A stretch of DNA of 16,199 nt from Spirogloea muscicola (lineage: Eukaryota; Streptophyta; Zygnematophyceae; Spirogloeales; Spirogloeaceae). The DNA lies in contig WELB01000061.1 of assembly GCA_009602725.1 (NCBI GenBank), positions 45,458-61,656 of the forward strand, read 5' to 3'. The notes below the pieces were generated by a model, which was not told where the DNA came from, did not search any database, and worked only from the letters and a program-made list of their open reading frames with translations. Below are positions 1 to 9,073 of this stretch, piece after piece (within the stretch, counting starts at the first letter, position 1; each line of letters begins with the position of its first letter). A program made the position numbers and the translations under genes.

Positions 1-186
1 CCTCCCTCCCTCTGTATTGGCGTTCTGGCTGATTGATAGCTTTGCAAGCTTTTGTGCACCCATACTTTGCAGTCGGCTTCCACCTCCATAACTACCCCTA
101 CTTTTCTTACCCTCCTGCCTGCTTTCCTAACCCCTCCCCCCTCCTCATTTTGTACCTTGCACTCCCTGGCCAACGGCGGCCGGCAG
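1..186 (+). other. 3' end of an intron of the receptor-kinase gene (window truncates the gene)
   Basis: No convincing coding sequence is seen here. The stretch is pyrimidine-rich and has a CTAAC branch-like motif near 126-130. No AG follows that motif until the CAG ending at 186, which makes 186 a natural 3' splice site. The first coding exon visible in the window starts right after it. The initiator codon and signal peptide of the gene are therefore probably to the left of the window. An ATG start inside 33-186 is possible in frame, but the resulting leader is not a convincing signal peptide. Confidence 0.55.
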
Positions 187-539
187 TGCACCATCGGCCC
201 GCTGCTCCTTTGTGCGGCAACCGGCGGGGAGCCGATCGTCAACCAGGCGGCCTACACCAACCAGCCCGTGTGCTGCGAGGCGCTGGCCGACTTCTTCCGC
301 GGCGACTGCCACTGCAACCCCGACGTCGAGGGCGACGTATGCGTGCTTTCTCTCGTGCCCAGCCGCCATGCTGCCACAAGTCTGTCCAGCGCTAACGTGC
401 GTCAGTCTTGGTGGCGGCCGGCGGGGGCAGACCAAGGCGGGCCTCGGCGTGGGCCTGATGACCATCGCCGTCTTCACGGCGCGGTGCGGCTTCAACGCGT
501 CGACAGTCGGGCTGGTCGGCACGCCCGCGTGCCCCCCAG
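187..539 (+). other. 8-cysteine lipid-transfer-protein-like domain, two exons (part of the receptor-kinase model)
   Basis: Exons 187-336 and 431-539 join in phase 0 across a 94-bp intron that has a CTAAC branch motif at 392-396. The product shows C-x7-C-x19-CC-x10-C-x-C-x25-C-x14-C, the spacing of the plant 8-cysteine motif of lipid-transfer and hydrophobic-protein families. Key stretches are CTIGPLLLC, CCEALADFF, GDCHC and ARCGF. The second exon ends at a strong donor (CAG|GTGAGC at 539/540) in phase 1. The only good acceptor that restores frame is at 821/822, just before the LRRNT_2 cap. If that donor were ignored, the reading frame would stop at 572-574 and give a stand-alone small secreted protein. 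Confidence 0.7.
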
Positions 540-3500
540 GTGAGCACCGCAGCCTGGCGAGTGACCGGCCATAATGTCAATGTCAGCCCCGATGACGTGC
601 CTCGCAGCCGTCCACGGTCGCCTGTGCAGTTCCGTTGCCGCCGCCGCCGCCAGCCTTCACTGCCACGCCAGCGCTGAGGTCGGTCCCAGCACCTGCACCC
701 GAATTCAGTGTTTTTTGAATCTTCTTGTGCAAGATTCCTTCGGAATCCTTTTGGCATCTTTCCATTTCTTTGGCATCCAAGGCAAGCCTGGCTAGGCCGA
801 CGCCTTGCTGACTCATGGCAGCGCCGCTGCGCAGGGCCGACCAGACTGCGCTTCTCGCCGTCAAGGGGGCCCTCTCGGATCCGCTGGGCAACCTCACGGG
901 CTGGGCTGCCACTGATGCCACGCCCTGTGGCTGGGCGGGCGTCACGTGCTCGAGCACCGGCGCAGGCGGCAGCGAGCCGGCCGCCGTGACGGCGCTGAGG
1001 CTCCCCGACTGCCAGCTCGGCGGCGCCCTGGCACCAGCCATCGGCGACCTGTCGCAGCTCGAGGTCCTCAATCTTGCCCGCAACCAGCTCGTCGGTGCGA
1101 TACCTGCAGCGCTCGGGCGCCTGGCACGGCTTCGCGTACTCAAGGTCGGCAACAACAACTTCACCGGCACGATTCCACCGTCGCTCGGCGCCTGCGGCGC
1201 GCTCCGCGTTCTGGACCTCAACCGCAATGCGGGAGTAACGGGCGACGTGCCGGCGGCGCTCGGCGGCCTGCGGAACCTCGAGTTCCTCTACCTCACTGGC
1301 TGTAACCTCACGGGGCCGCTGCCGGCAGCGATCGGCGGCGCGGTCGCGCTCAAGTACCTGGACATCGAGGTTGGGTCTGTCCACGGGTCAGGCCTGACTG
1401 GGCCTATACCACCTGAGATAGGCCAGCTGAAGAATCTGGAGGTCATCCGGATGCGTGACAACTCGCTGAGCGGCGCCATCCCGCCGGAGCTCGGCAACTG
1501 CAGCAGCCTCAAGGTCCTGGCGCTCGCTCGCAACAAGCTCAGCGGCCCGCTGCCGCCGCAGCTCGGCCGCCTGGCGAAGCTCGGCGCGATGCACATCTCC
1601 GACAACCAGCTGTCGGGAGCGATCCCCCCGGAGCTCGCCGCTCTTCCCCTCATCTCGTACTTCGCCATCTGCCGAACCAAAGTGAATGGCAGCGTTCCGC
1701 CAGCGCTCGGCCGCGCGCCCCTCCTCCAGACTCTGTTGCTCACTGATAACCAGCTGAGCGGCGAGGTCCCCAGGGAGCTGGGAAAGTGCAAGCAACTCGA
1801 GAGCATCCACCTGCAGGGTAACAGGTGACTAGTCCCCCTCTTAACCACTGTCAGTCTTGGCTTTGACTTCAGGTGACGCGCTCCGGAACTGCTGGTAGTT
1901 GCCGGTTGACTGCTGGCCTGATGGGCTGAGCAAGTACTAACATCACATAGTGACATCATATTGTACATTGACAAGCTATTTAGGACTTGCTGCAGGGCTT
2001 TGATCTGATTGCCAGGGCACTGTTATTGACTCCCCTTGCAACACCTCCTTGCAGGTTGACTGGACCCATACCCAAGGAGCTTGGCACATTGCCGCGGTTA
2101 ATTACTGTCGAGCTGCAGAACAATGGGCTCGATGGGCCGCTGCCGCCGGAGTTGGCAGAGGCGAAGTTGCTGCAGATTCTGTCGGTGCACAGCAATCGGC
2201 TGTCTGGCAGTTTACCTCCCGCCCTTGGCCGCATGGCCAACCTGACGGTCCTTCTTATCTCAGAAAATTGGTTTGACGGGTCCATACCACCTGCGCTTGG
2301 GAGCTTGTCATCCCTCTTCCAGCTCAATGCCAGCTTCAACCGGTACGGAGCATGCGTGCTAGGATCTCAAGGTTGCCATCATCACACTCCCCTGATTATT
2401 TCGAGTCGGCCCATGCACAGTCACTGCTCGGTATCTCAGTATTGTGTCTTCTGAGAGCAGGCTGACGGGGTCTATACCTTTGGAGCTGGGCTCGCTTCGC
2501 TCAACACCGCTGCAGGAGCAGTTCTTCAACCCCCGCGCCAGCGCGGTGTATCCTGTCATCACCAGGTTGCAGTTCATTGATCTGTCCAGCAATGACTTGA
2601 ACGGCTCGCTGCCAGCCACATTGGGCCGCCTCAAGGGCATGCAGCTTTACAATTTCTCAAATAATCAGTTACAGGGCAGCATACCGCCGATCTTTGGCAA
2701 CTGCTCGGCGCTTCAACGTCTCGACCTCTCCAGCAATGTGCTTGGCGGCAAGCTCTCCATAAGTTTGCCGGACAGCCTGACCCACCTGTACCTCTCTGAA
2801 AATCACTTTGAGGGGCCCATCCCTGTCGAGCTGCAGAACCTCACCGAGCTGCAGGTGCTGGACTTGGCTGGCAACAATCTATATGGCGACATCCCAACCG
2901 AGCTGGGATCCCTGGCTGGATTAACTTTGCTGCGCCTCCGTCAGAACGTTCTACAAGGCACAGTCCCCAAGGACCTTGGGCAGTTGACCAATCTCCAGGC
3001 TCTTGACTTGGGCGACAACAAGGTCTGTGGAGCACTTTGCTGCCTTGACAACTGCATCGAGTTTTCTGTGCTGGGCAACATGTGCGTCAGGAATTCTGTA
3101 GCAAGATTTGAGAATGTCAGCAGACTGGCTTAGGAATCGATGAAGCTGATCTTCTGTTTCTGGTTGACTATGCAACAGCTGGAAGGGCCCCTCCCAGAGG
3201 AGCTTCGGTCCCTCAACAACCTACTCCAGTTGAATGTCAGCCACAATGGTCTCAGCGGCCACCTGCCTGAAGATCTCAGCAAGCTCGTGCTCCTTCAGCT
3301 CCTGGACTTGTCCTACAACAGATTCACGGGGTCCATACCTGTATCATATGGGGCACTTTCATCTCTGAGCAATTTCAATGCATCATACAACGACCTCAGC
3401 GGCAGCATTCCCTCCAATGGACCCCCGGCCCTACTTGACAGAAAAGCATACAGCGGCAACAGCAAGCTCTGCACAACATCTGATCCCAATGCTTGTCCAA

Positions 3501-5247
3501 ACGCCCCTTCTAAATCAGACAACAATACTGGCGTTATTATTGGCTGCTCAGTTGGTGGAGCAGTGCTTCTTGCAGCGTTCCTCCTGCTCACCTTATGCCT
3601 TGTCAAGAGGCACAAGTGCGCTTCCACGAGAGCATCACTCAAGAAGACCTCCCAGAGAGGCAATGCGAGCGGCCACTTGGCTGTCTTCCATAAGCTGCAG
3701 GAGACTTTCACCTACCAAGACATTGTGGATGCCACTGACAATTTCAGCCCGGCATTTGCTGTAGGCTCGGGAGGCTTTGGCACTGTGTACAGGTAGTGCA
3801 TCACTGCACCCTTTATCAGTTGTTCGTCTACAGCTTATGTGAAAGTGGCATTGACAGGATGTAATGAGCAACTTGCTACGTTGTCCATCCGCAAGGCTTC
3901 ATATCTGTCATTCCTACAATTATGCAGGCATGATTGCATTGCTGAATGTAGCTGACACCTTATCAAGTGCCACCATTGCAGGGTTCAGCTAGCGAGTGGG
4001 ACACTGTTGGCTGTCAAGAAAGTCTCAAGCACCAGCTTGCAGGGCGAGAAGGAGTTCCTGGCCGAAGTCAACATTCTTGGGAAGATCAAGCACCGGCACT
4101 TGGTGACTTTGCGAGGCGCCTATTCTGGGACTGCGGAGGTCAGAGACTGGCTGCTCATCTATGACTTTGTGGATGGGGGAAGTCTTGAGGCCTATCTAAG
4201 AGACAGTTGGACAGCTGCGAGTGGCGAGGTTTTGAATGGCCAGACAAAGGGTGAAGCTTTGGTCACAAACCTGGTCGATTCAGATGCTCCCCAGAGGCTT
4301 AGCTCTGAGGAGGCCACGAGAAGAGCACGCTTCACATGTGAGTGGGCCGTCAGGATGAAGGTTGCTGTCGAGACCGCCCATGGATTGGCTTACTTGCACC
4401 ATGGTTGCAGTCCATCTATTATCCACAGGGACATGAAGCCTTCAAATATCTTGCTGGATCAGGACTTATCCGTGCAGGTAGCAGACTTTGGGCTCGCCAA
4501 GCTCCGCATCTCCGGGAAAACGCACGTCACAACAGGAGTTGCAGGTGAGAAAGAGGTCTTGTTGCACACACGATGATAGAGGGCGTGCTTGCAACAGCTG
4601 ATAATGGATGGTTGTTAAAACCTGGTAAAGCTTGCAGTGACAACATCTGGACAATTCTCCTGGCCGCCACCTTGATTAAAGTTGCAATCACACGTTTGAG
4701 ATGGGCGATGCTGACCCATCTCCTCCACATGCTGCTAGGTACTATCGGTTATCTTGCACCTGAGTGTGCGTACATGTCCAGGGTCAGCGAGAAGAGCGAC
4801 GTTTACAGCTACGGCATTGTACTCCTCCAGCTGATAGTGGGCAGCAGCCCAACGCACGTCAATTTCCAAGATTATGAGGGCGGCATTGTGGGGTGGACGA
4901 CCGCCGCACTGCAGGCGGGTATGCCAGTCTCTCAGATTGCTGCTCGCCAGCTTGTAGTCCCCGAAAAGAACGCTGAGGCAGTATGGCAAGAGGTCCTTGG
5001 TGCCCTGAAAGTAGGCATCCTGTGCACCGCCAGAGAGCCGGCTGCAAGGCCAACCATGGCAGAGGTTGTCCATTTGCTAGAGAGCTTGCAGCGTACGCCT
5101 ACTGACGGCACTATGACCTTGAGCTCCCTAAGCGACTGGGACCATTCCACTGCTGGATCCTATGCTTCTTCTGCAGCTCCCACTAGTATTGTTTCTTCTA
5201 GTAATTCAGAATCCATGTCCTTCCCGCCACAGGTAGCGCCTGCTTAA
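187..5247 (+). CDS. LRR receptor-like Ser/Thr kinase with N-terminal 8-cysteine (LTP-like) domain, 5' partial
   Basis: A plasma-membrane receptor kinase expected to bind an extracellular ligand and phosphorylate Ser/Thr targets. The exon model is 187-336, 431-539, 822-1824, 2055-2342, 2461-3022, 3179-3792, 3982-4544 and 4739-5247. All junctions are GT-AG and in phase, giving about 1265 residues from base 187. Residues 1-86 form an 8-cysteine motif. An LRRNT_2 cap follows (DQTALLAVKGAL, then PCGWAGVTC). About 26 plant-type repeats of the LxGxIPxxLG form run from about 142 to 782. A Cys pair precedes a transmembrane helix at about 822-845. The kinase has a Gly loop (GSGGFGTVY, about 901), Lys921 in AVKK, HRD at 1057-1059, DFG at 1077-1079, the GTIGYLAPE loop and SDVYSYG, so it looks catalytically intact. 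The tail is Ser/Thr-rich. Repeat 16 carries an island and the kinase carries an insert of about 45 residues. The intron at 3793 splits the Gly loop region. Domain calls are strong; the junction of exons 2 and 3 is inferred. Confidence 0.88.
3706..5247 (+). other. Ser/Thr protein kinase domain and C-terminal tail of the receptor kinase
   Basis: This segment spans parts of three exons and begins with FTYQDIVDATDNFS, a typical start for plant RLK/Pelle kinases. All key residues are visible: the Gly-rich loop, the catalytic Lys (AVKK), the helix-C Glu (FLAEV), HRD with the preceding Arg (RD kinase), DFG, APE, the helix-F Asp and the late ARPTM Arg. Between helices D and E lies an unusual polar insert (about 4200-4340, from DSWTAASGEV to SSEEATRRA). 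After about base 5095 the tail is rich in Ser and Thr, which suggests phosphorylation sites. Confidence 0.85.
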
Positions 5248-6300
5248 GCAGAGATAGTGGGATAGACACTTGAGAACGAGCTCATGTCCAAGGCATGGGC
5301 TGCTTGCCTTCTGTGTCCCAGCATATGGCATCAGTCCTGGCAGTCTTAGAGCACAGCAGTGTAGGAACGTGATTGGCTTTAGGAGCAACACGAGCTGAGT
5401 CAAGTAGCAATAGCAGCCATATTCAGTGGCCTCCTGCCAGGTGCTGCTCTTTGAGACTGAAAGCAATGACTTTCCTTGTTGATGACTTTCCTTGACTTCT
5501 AGCTCATTCAATCTTGCGTAAGAGCACGGCCTTCGCGCCCACATGGCAAGAGTCTGTGCTCTCAACGAAGCATGTTCTTAGCAAACGAGTCGACTTTTTC
5601 CACGTCCTGAAGTAAAGCGGAGTGGTCGAGAGTACAGCAGCAATAGTTGGTCCTTGAACTCTCAAATGAGTCTCGAGTGGGCATCCTGAGGCAATTGCAT
5701 GGCTGATCTTCGGTCAATAAGTTAAACCTAATGCTGAAAAGTACATCTGGTTACTTATCTTGGACTGTGATCGTGCATGCAAGAGTTGTCAATATAGCAG
5801 GGCACACCAGCACCCTGGCCCACCCTGACTCTGTGCTCACTTGTGGGTACTAGAAACCCCCTCAGCCAGCTTATTGCCCCGTTACCAGGACTGTTTTGGC
5901 TCGAAATTGTCTCCCTTTCGTTTCACGCGCGCCGCGCGCCTTTCTTCCACTCAAACGAAAACGAGAGCCTCGCCCCCCCTTGTCATATCCTCTCCCAACC
6001 TTTCCTCCATTTGACTGCATGGTGCCATCTACCTGAATCGCATGGTCTGTTTTGGGTCTCTTCACAAACAAGACCACCTTCTTTGTGTAAAGGTAGTCTC
6101 CAGACCTTATCCCTTCTTTTGGACTGGCCTCTCACAGCCACCAGTCCATTTGGACGCGCTGTACTCTCTCTTCTGTACTTCGCCCTGCTTCCTTAGCCCC
6201 TCCAAGCCCAGTGCTTCTCATGGCTTACTTTGTTGTACGCAAGCACCAGGCAGTGGCTCGCCTTGGCCTTCCTTTACCCATGCACACCGCATTTTTTCAC
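5248..6300. other. Non-coding stretch after the receptor-kinase gene
   Basis: No supported gene is seen. The first part is presumably the 3' UTR and intergenic sequence. A 13-bp direct repeat (ATGACTTTCCTTG) occurs at 5466-5478 and 5482-5494. From about 5840 the plus strand becomes rich in C and T and resembles the composition flanking the repeats further downstream. It could be decayed 5' sequence of the retroelement. The open frames here have no recognisable motif. Confidence 0.5.
5466..5494. repeat. Short tandem direct repeat, 13 bp, period 16
   Basis: ATGACTTTCCTTG occurs at 5466-5478 and again at 5482-5494, separated by 3 bases. It lies about 220 bp after the kinase stop codon. No function is evident. 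Confidence 0.7.
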
Positions 6301-6305
6301 CCCAC

Positions 6306-6835
6306 CAGTTTGGTGCTGGCATGTCCTGCGGGGCGGAGGCCCTCGTCCACGGGATTCGCGCAGCCCTCGACGTCAACCCATCCCATATGGTCCTTGGATT
6401 GGACATAGCCAACGCCTTCAACACAGTGGAGCGCAGTGCCATCATGGAGGAGCTGCGTGACCACTTCCCCTCCTTGATACCCTTTGTCCTCATGGCCTAT
6501 GACCGGCCAGGGCGGCTGCTGTGGCGTGCGGAGGAGTCATGGACGACCTTATGGTCCACAACTGGCACACGCCAGGGACAGGCTGAGCCCCATACTTTTC
6601 GCCATGGCACTTTCCCGGGCACTGCGGCGCACCCGGAGCCTGCACAGCAACCTCCTCTTCCCCTCCTACGCCGATGACACATATTGTCGGCCCACCGTCA
6701 GAAGTCATGGCGGCTTATCCCTTGCTCGTCCACGAACTGAGCACGATGGGCCTGCGGATTTGCCCCACCAAGAACGTGGCATGGTCACCACGCGGCCTCC
6801 CCACCAACCTCCAGCTCCCACCAGGCTGCCAGGCC
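6306..6835 (+). pseudogene. Reverse transcriptase core, frameshifted
   Basis: The palm of a non-LTR reverse transcriptase is spread over three frames. The first Asp motif lies in LGLDIANAFN (about 6393-6422). The TRQG/LSPILF region is broken by a one-base shift at about 6575. The catalytic YADD box is followed by a second shift, after which HIVGPPSEVMA and PTKNVAWSPRG continue the family pattern. The sequence starts abruptly inside the fingers region, as expected from incomplete reverse transcription at insertion. Confidence 0.82.
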
Positions 6836-6870
6836 CCCGTCTTGTACTCTGCTCATTTTTGGGCTCTTTT

Positions 6871-6925
6871 TTTGGGCTGGCTGTTCCAGCCCATATCCTC
6901 AATGGGCGAGCCCTTTCTCTCTCAC
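6871..6925. repeat. Hairpin-bearing dispersed repeat, partial copy 1
   Basis: Contains GGGCTGGCTGTTCCAGCCC (7-bp stem), then ATCCTCAATGGGCGAGC and a CTTTCTC tract. The same words recur at 7013-7106 and 8736-8850. It lies inside the retrotransposon, between the RT YADD region and the VPLG motif. Confidence 0.65.
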
Positions 6926-7012
6926 TCGCGGGTACTGAGCTTCCCTAGTATGTTGTCGTGATTGGTAGAGTAGAGGAGTCCTTCCTCGGCTTCTCATCCT
7001 TCGGCTTTGGAC

Positions 7013-7106
7013 TTTGTCCATTCTTTTTGGGCTGGCTTTGCCAGCCCCTCTTTCTCTATGGGCGAGCCTTCTTCTTTCTCCGCCAACGGGCTGGCTGTTC
7101 TACAAG
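7013..7106. repeat. Hairpin-bearing dispersed repeat, partial copy 2
   Basis: Starts with TTTGTCCATTC, then a T-run and GGGCTGGCTTTGCCAGCCC (8-bp stem, 3-nt loop), then CCTCTTTCTCTATGGGCGAG. It ends near a second GGGCTGGCTGTTCTA (7088-7102). The opening matches the terminal inverted repeat of the element at 8736-8900, but the matching right end is not seen. RT coding sequence resumes right after it. Confidence 0.65.
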
Positions 7107-7279
7107 TTCCCCTTGGCCACACCATCCCACGTAGCGGAGGACTTACGTGAACGTCTACAACACCTTGCTCCCCTCCCTTCTTCTCCTTGGAGATCCGCAG
7201 CTGGTGCTAGCAATTCTGACTCGCTGCATCGGCCAACGCACGGGCTAGCTGCAGCGGACAGTCGCCCCAACGGACATAG

Positions 7280-8519
7280 TGGGCGAGCTGTACAAGAAGA
7301 AGGCGCGCGGTGCGCATTTAATTGACAAGGACTTCGACACCTCCCTGCAGCAAACCCTGGCTTCCCTGATTCAACACCCATTCTTCCCCTCACCTTCATC
7401 CTCCCTGCAGGCATCCCTTTCCACACGAACGGGCGGCCTGGGCTGCCGGTCACTTGAACAGACGGCGCAGGCAGCCTTTCTCGGTTGCTGGCACCAGGTT
7501 ACCTCCCTCCTCCCCTTGCGCTTCCCTTGTCTGGCGGGCCCTGCAGCCGAGGTGGAGGAAGGCTCCTTGGCATTCTAAGTGCAACTGAGGAGCACCCGCG
7601 CATCAGCACTCTGCTCCTTCCTGCAACCCCTCTCCACTCCCTTCTCAGCTCAAGCATCAGACAAAGGGGCACATGCCAGACTCGTTGCTGCAGTTGAGGG
7701 TGAGCGTCGCAAGACATTGAGGAGTATGCCAGATATCATGACCAATACAAGGAGTCTGGCACGTCTCACATCGCTCGCAACACCTGGGGCAACGGACTGG
7801 CTCACAACGCACCCCGTCCACAACGCTTTCACAATCAGCCCTGAAGCATTCCGGACGCTTCTCCAGCTGTTCCTAGGCTTGCCCCCGACCTGCCTGATTG
7901 GAGTAACTCAGTGTGAGTGCGGCTTCCGTGCGGAGGGCGGAGACCTTGTCACCCACAGGCTGCGGTGTCCCACAGGCCCTGAGGTGGTGGGCGTCCATAA
8001 ACTCCTACGGGACGCCCTGGCGGGCCTGATGCGCGACGCCGGCTACCGCGCCATTGTGGAAGTAAGCAATGTAATGCCCATCACCACGGATTTCCAGGGA
8101 CGCCATCACCATCGCACCCTGGACATTGTGGGTGTACAATCTGGCGGAGGCCCACGAGCCTTGGTTGATGTGGTGGTGACGGAGGCATACAAGAGTTCCG
8201 CTTCGACGCAATTGCTGGCCACGCAGTGGGAGGTGCTGAGCAGAGAAAGCTCCGGCACTACTCTGACTACTTCCGCAGTGATTACCTCCTACCGGCGGCA
8301 CTCGACACTTCCGGCTGCATGGGCCCTCGCTTCCACAACTTACTGGAGAATATTGCAAGTTTAGGATATGCTCGACGTGAGGATATGCTTCCAGCTCAGA
8401 TGGGCATGCCGGCAGCCTACTTGTCATTCTTGCATCTTCGAGTGTCAGCTTGTCTGCAGCGAGCTCAGGCTCATGCGTTGCATCAGAAAGCTGGTCGAGC
8501 CTTAGCTGGTAGCTCATGA
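7280..8519 (+). pseudogene. Retrotransposon C-terminal region with zinc-knuckle and restriction-like endonuclease
   Basis: Frames 7279-7578, 7579-8364 and 8226-8519 together give a continuous family-like product. GGLGCRSLEQTAQAAF leads to GATDWLTTHPV, then the Cys/His cluster (CECGF ... HRLRC). The endonuclease-like core holds RTLDIVGV and ALVDVVVTEAYK. The tail has EQRKLRHYSDYF and LLPAALDTSG. The spacing between the two acidic residues (D-x14-D) suits the R2-type endonuclease, although the usual Pro before the first Asp is Leu here. Two frame changes and an upstream stop mark it as inactive. Confidence 0.72.
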
Positions 8520-8735
8520 CCTTGTCGATTGCCGTCCGGTAATCGGGCATCAGTAAGCGACCTCGTATGTGATGTCTCGTGGTTACTGAGCGGGTCAGCT
8601 TAGCAGCAGGTGACATACTTTGTCAACGTGCTTGCCTTTGTACTTGGCCACACATGGCCTCCCCATCTCTTGATACACACGCATTCCCAATGTGCTTGTT
8701 TTTCTTAGCGCTTCCCCTGGCTCCCTTCTCGTACT
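8520..8735. other. Sequence between the retroelement and the foldback repeat
   Basis: No gene is seen. This is probably 3' untranslated sequence of the dead retroelement followed by pyrimidine-rich sequence. No poly(A) tail or clear target-site duplication could be found by eye. Confidence 0.4.
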
Positions 8736-8900
8736 TTTGTCCATTCTTTTTTGGGCTGGCTGTTCTATCCTCAATGGGCTTTGCCAGCCCCTCTTTCTCT
8801 ATGCGCGAGCCTCTTCTTCTATCCTCAATGGGCGAGCTCTTTCTCATTCCCAATGGGGGCGAGGGCTGTGAAAAGGCCAGCCCAGAAAGGAATGGACAAA
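8736..8900. repeat. MITE-like foldback element with 25-bp terminal inverted repeats
   Basis: The left end (8736-8760) begins TTTGTCCATTC, then a T-rich stretch and GGGCTGGC. The right end (8876-8900) is its reverse complement with 23 of 25 positions matching. The interior holds GCCAGCCCCTCTTTCTCTA and two copies of TCCTCAATGGGC. Partial relatives sit inside the retrotransposon at 6871 and 7013. There is no coding capacity, and no obvious target-site duplication was found. It lies about 170 bp upstream of the proposed start of the next gene. Confidence 0.7.
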
Positions 8901-9051
8901 GACAAGGGGGCGCTACTGCGTGCGAAGGAGCAGGCCATGGTGGACTGCTGACCAGCGCCGCCATCGCCTCGTGGCCCCCACCTACCCGCCGACGCCCCGC
9001 GCCTGGCGGCCCGACAGCCCGACCAGGTGCCCGGCCTCCCCGCCCTCGCCA

Positions 9052-9072
9052 GCCGCCGCCGCCGCCGCCGCC
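9052..9072. repeat. (GCC)7 trinucleotide repeat
   Basis: Seven GCC units lie immediately before the proposed ATG at 9074. In the reading frame open through this region they would encode a proline run. If the start is at 9074 they lie in the 5' leader. Confidence 0.85.
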
Positions 9073-9073
9073 G

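Larger units (their letters stand above)
6300..8519 (+). mobile_element. Degenerate 5'-truncated non-LTR retrotransposon (reverse transcriptase plus R2-like endonuclease)
   Basis: Pieces of one polyprotein lie in order but in shifting frames. Reverse-transcriptase motifs start at about 6306 (QFGAGMSCGAEALVHGIR), then LGLDIANAFNTVERSA, TGTRQG, LSPILFAMALSRAL, the catalytic SYADDT (about 6664-6681) and HIVGPPSE. After an inserted repeat, VPLG and downstream thumb-like sequence continue, with a stop at 7246-7248. GGLGCRS and AAFLGCW follow. The C-terminal part has a C-x-C-x11-H-x3-C zinc-knuckle-like motif (about 7915-7970). It then has H and RD residues, and LDIV followed 14 residues later by VDVVV, which resembles the R2-type restriction-like endonuclease core. 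The conserved tail frame (AEQRKLRHYSDYF) ends at 8519. Frameshifts are seen near 6575, 6675, 7130, 7570 and 8225. The RT N-terminus is missing, so the copy cannot make an intact protein. Confidence 0.82.

Noticed and set aside
574-795. Small open frame MSMSAPMTCLAAV... as a signal-peptide exon for the receptor
   Set aside because: It is weakly hydrophobic, and I found no donor in the phase needed for the acceptor at 822. It is kept only as a remote alternative.
392-1384. Long minus-strand open frame (330 codons) opposite the first LRR exon
   Set aside because: It is the antisense of GC-rich LRR coding sequence. It lacks any recognisable motif and crosses the intron, whereas the plus strand has clear domain similarity.
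815-1828. LRR gene starting at ATG 815 as its own first exon
   Set aside because: The predicted N-terminus (MAAPLRRADQ) has no signal peptide, and a good acceptor at 821/822 joins it in phase to the upstream exons.
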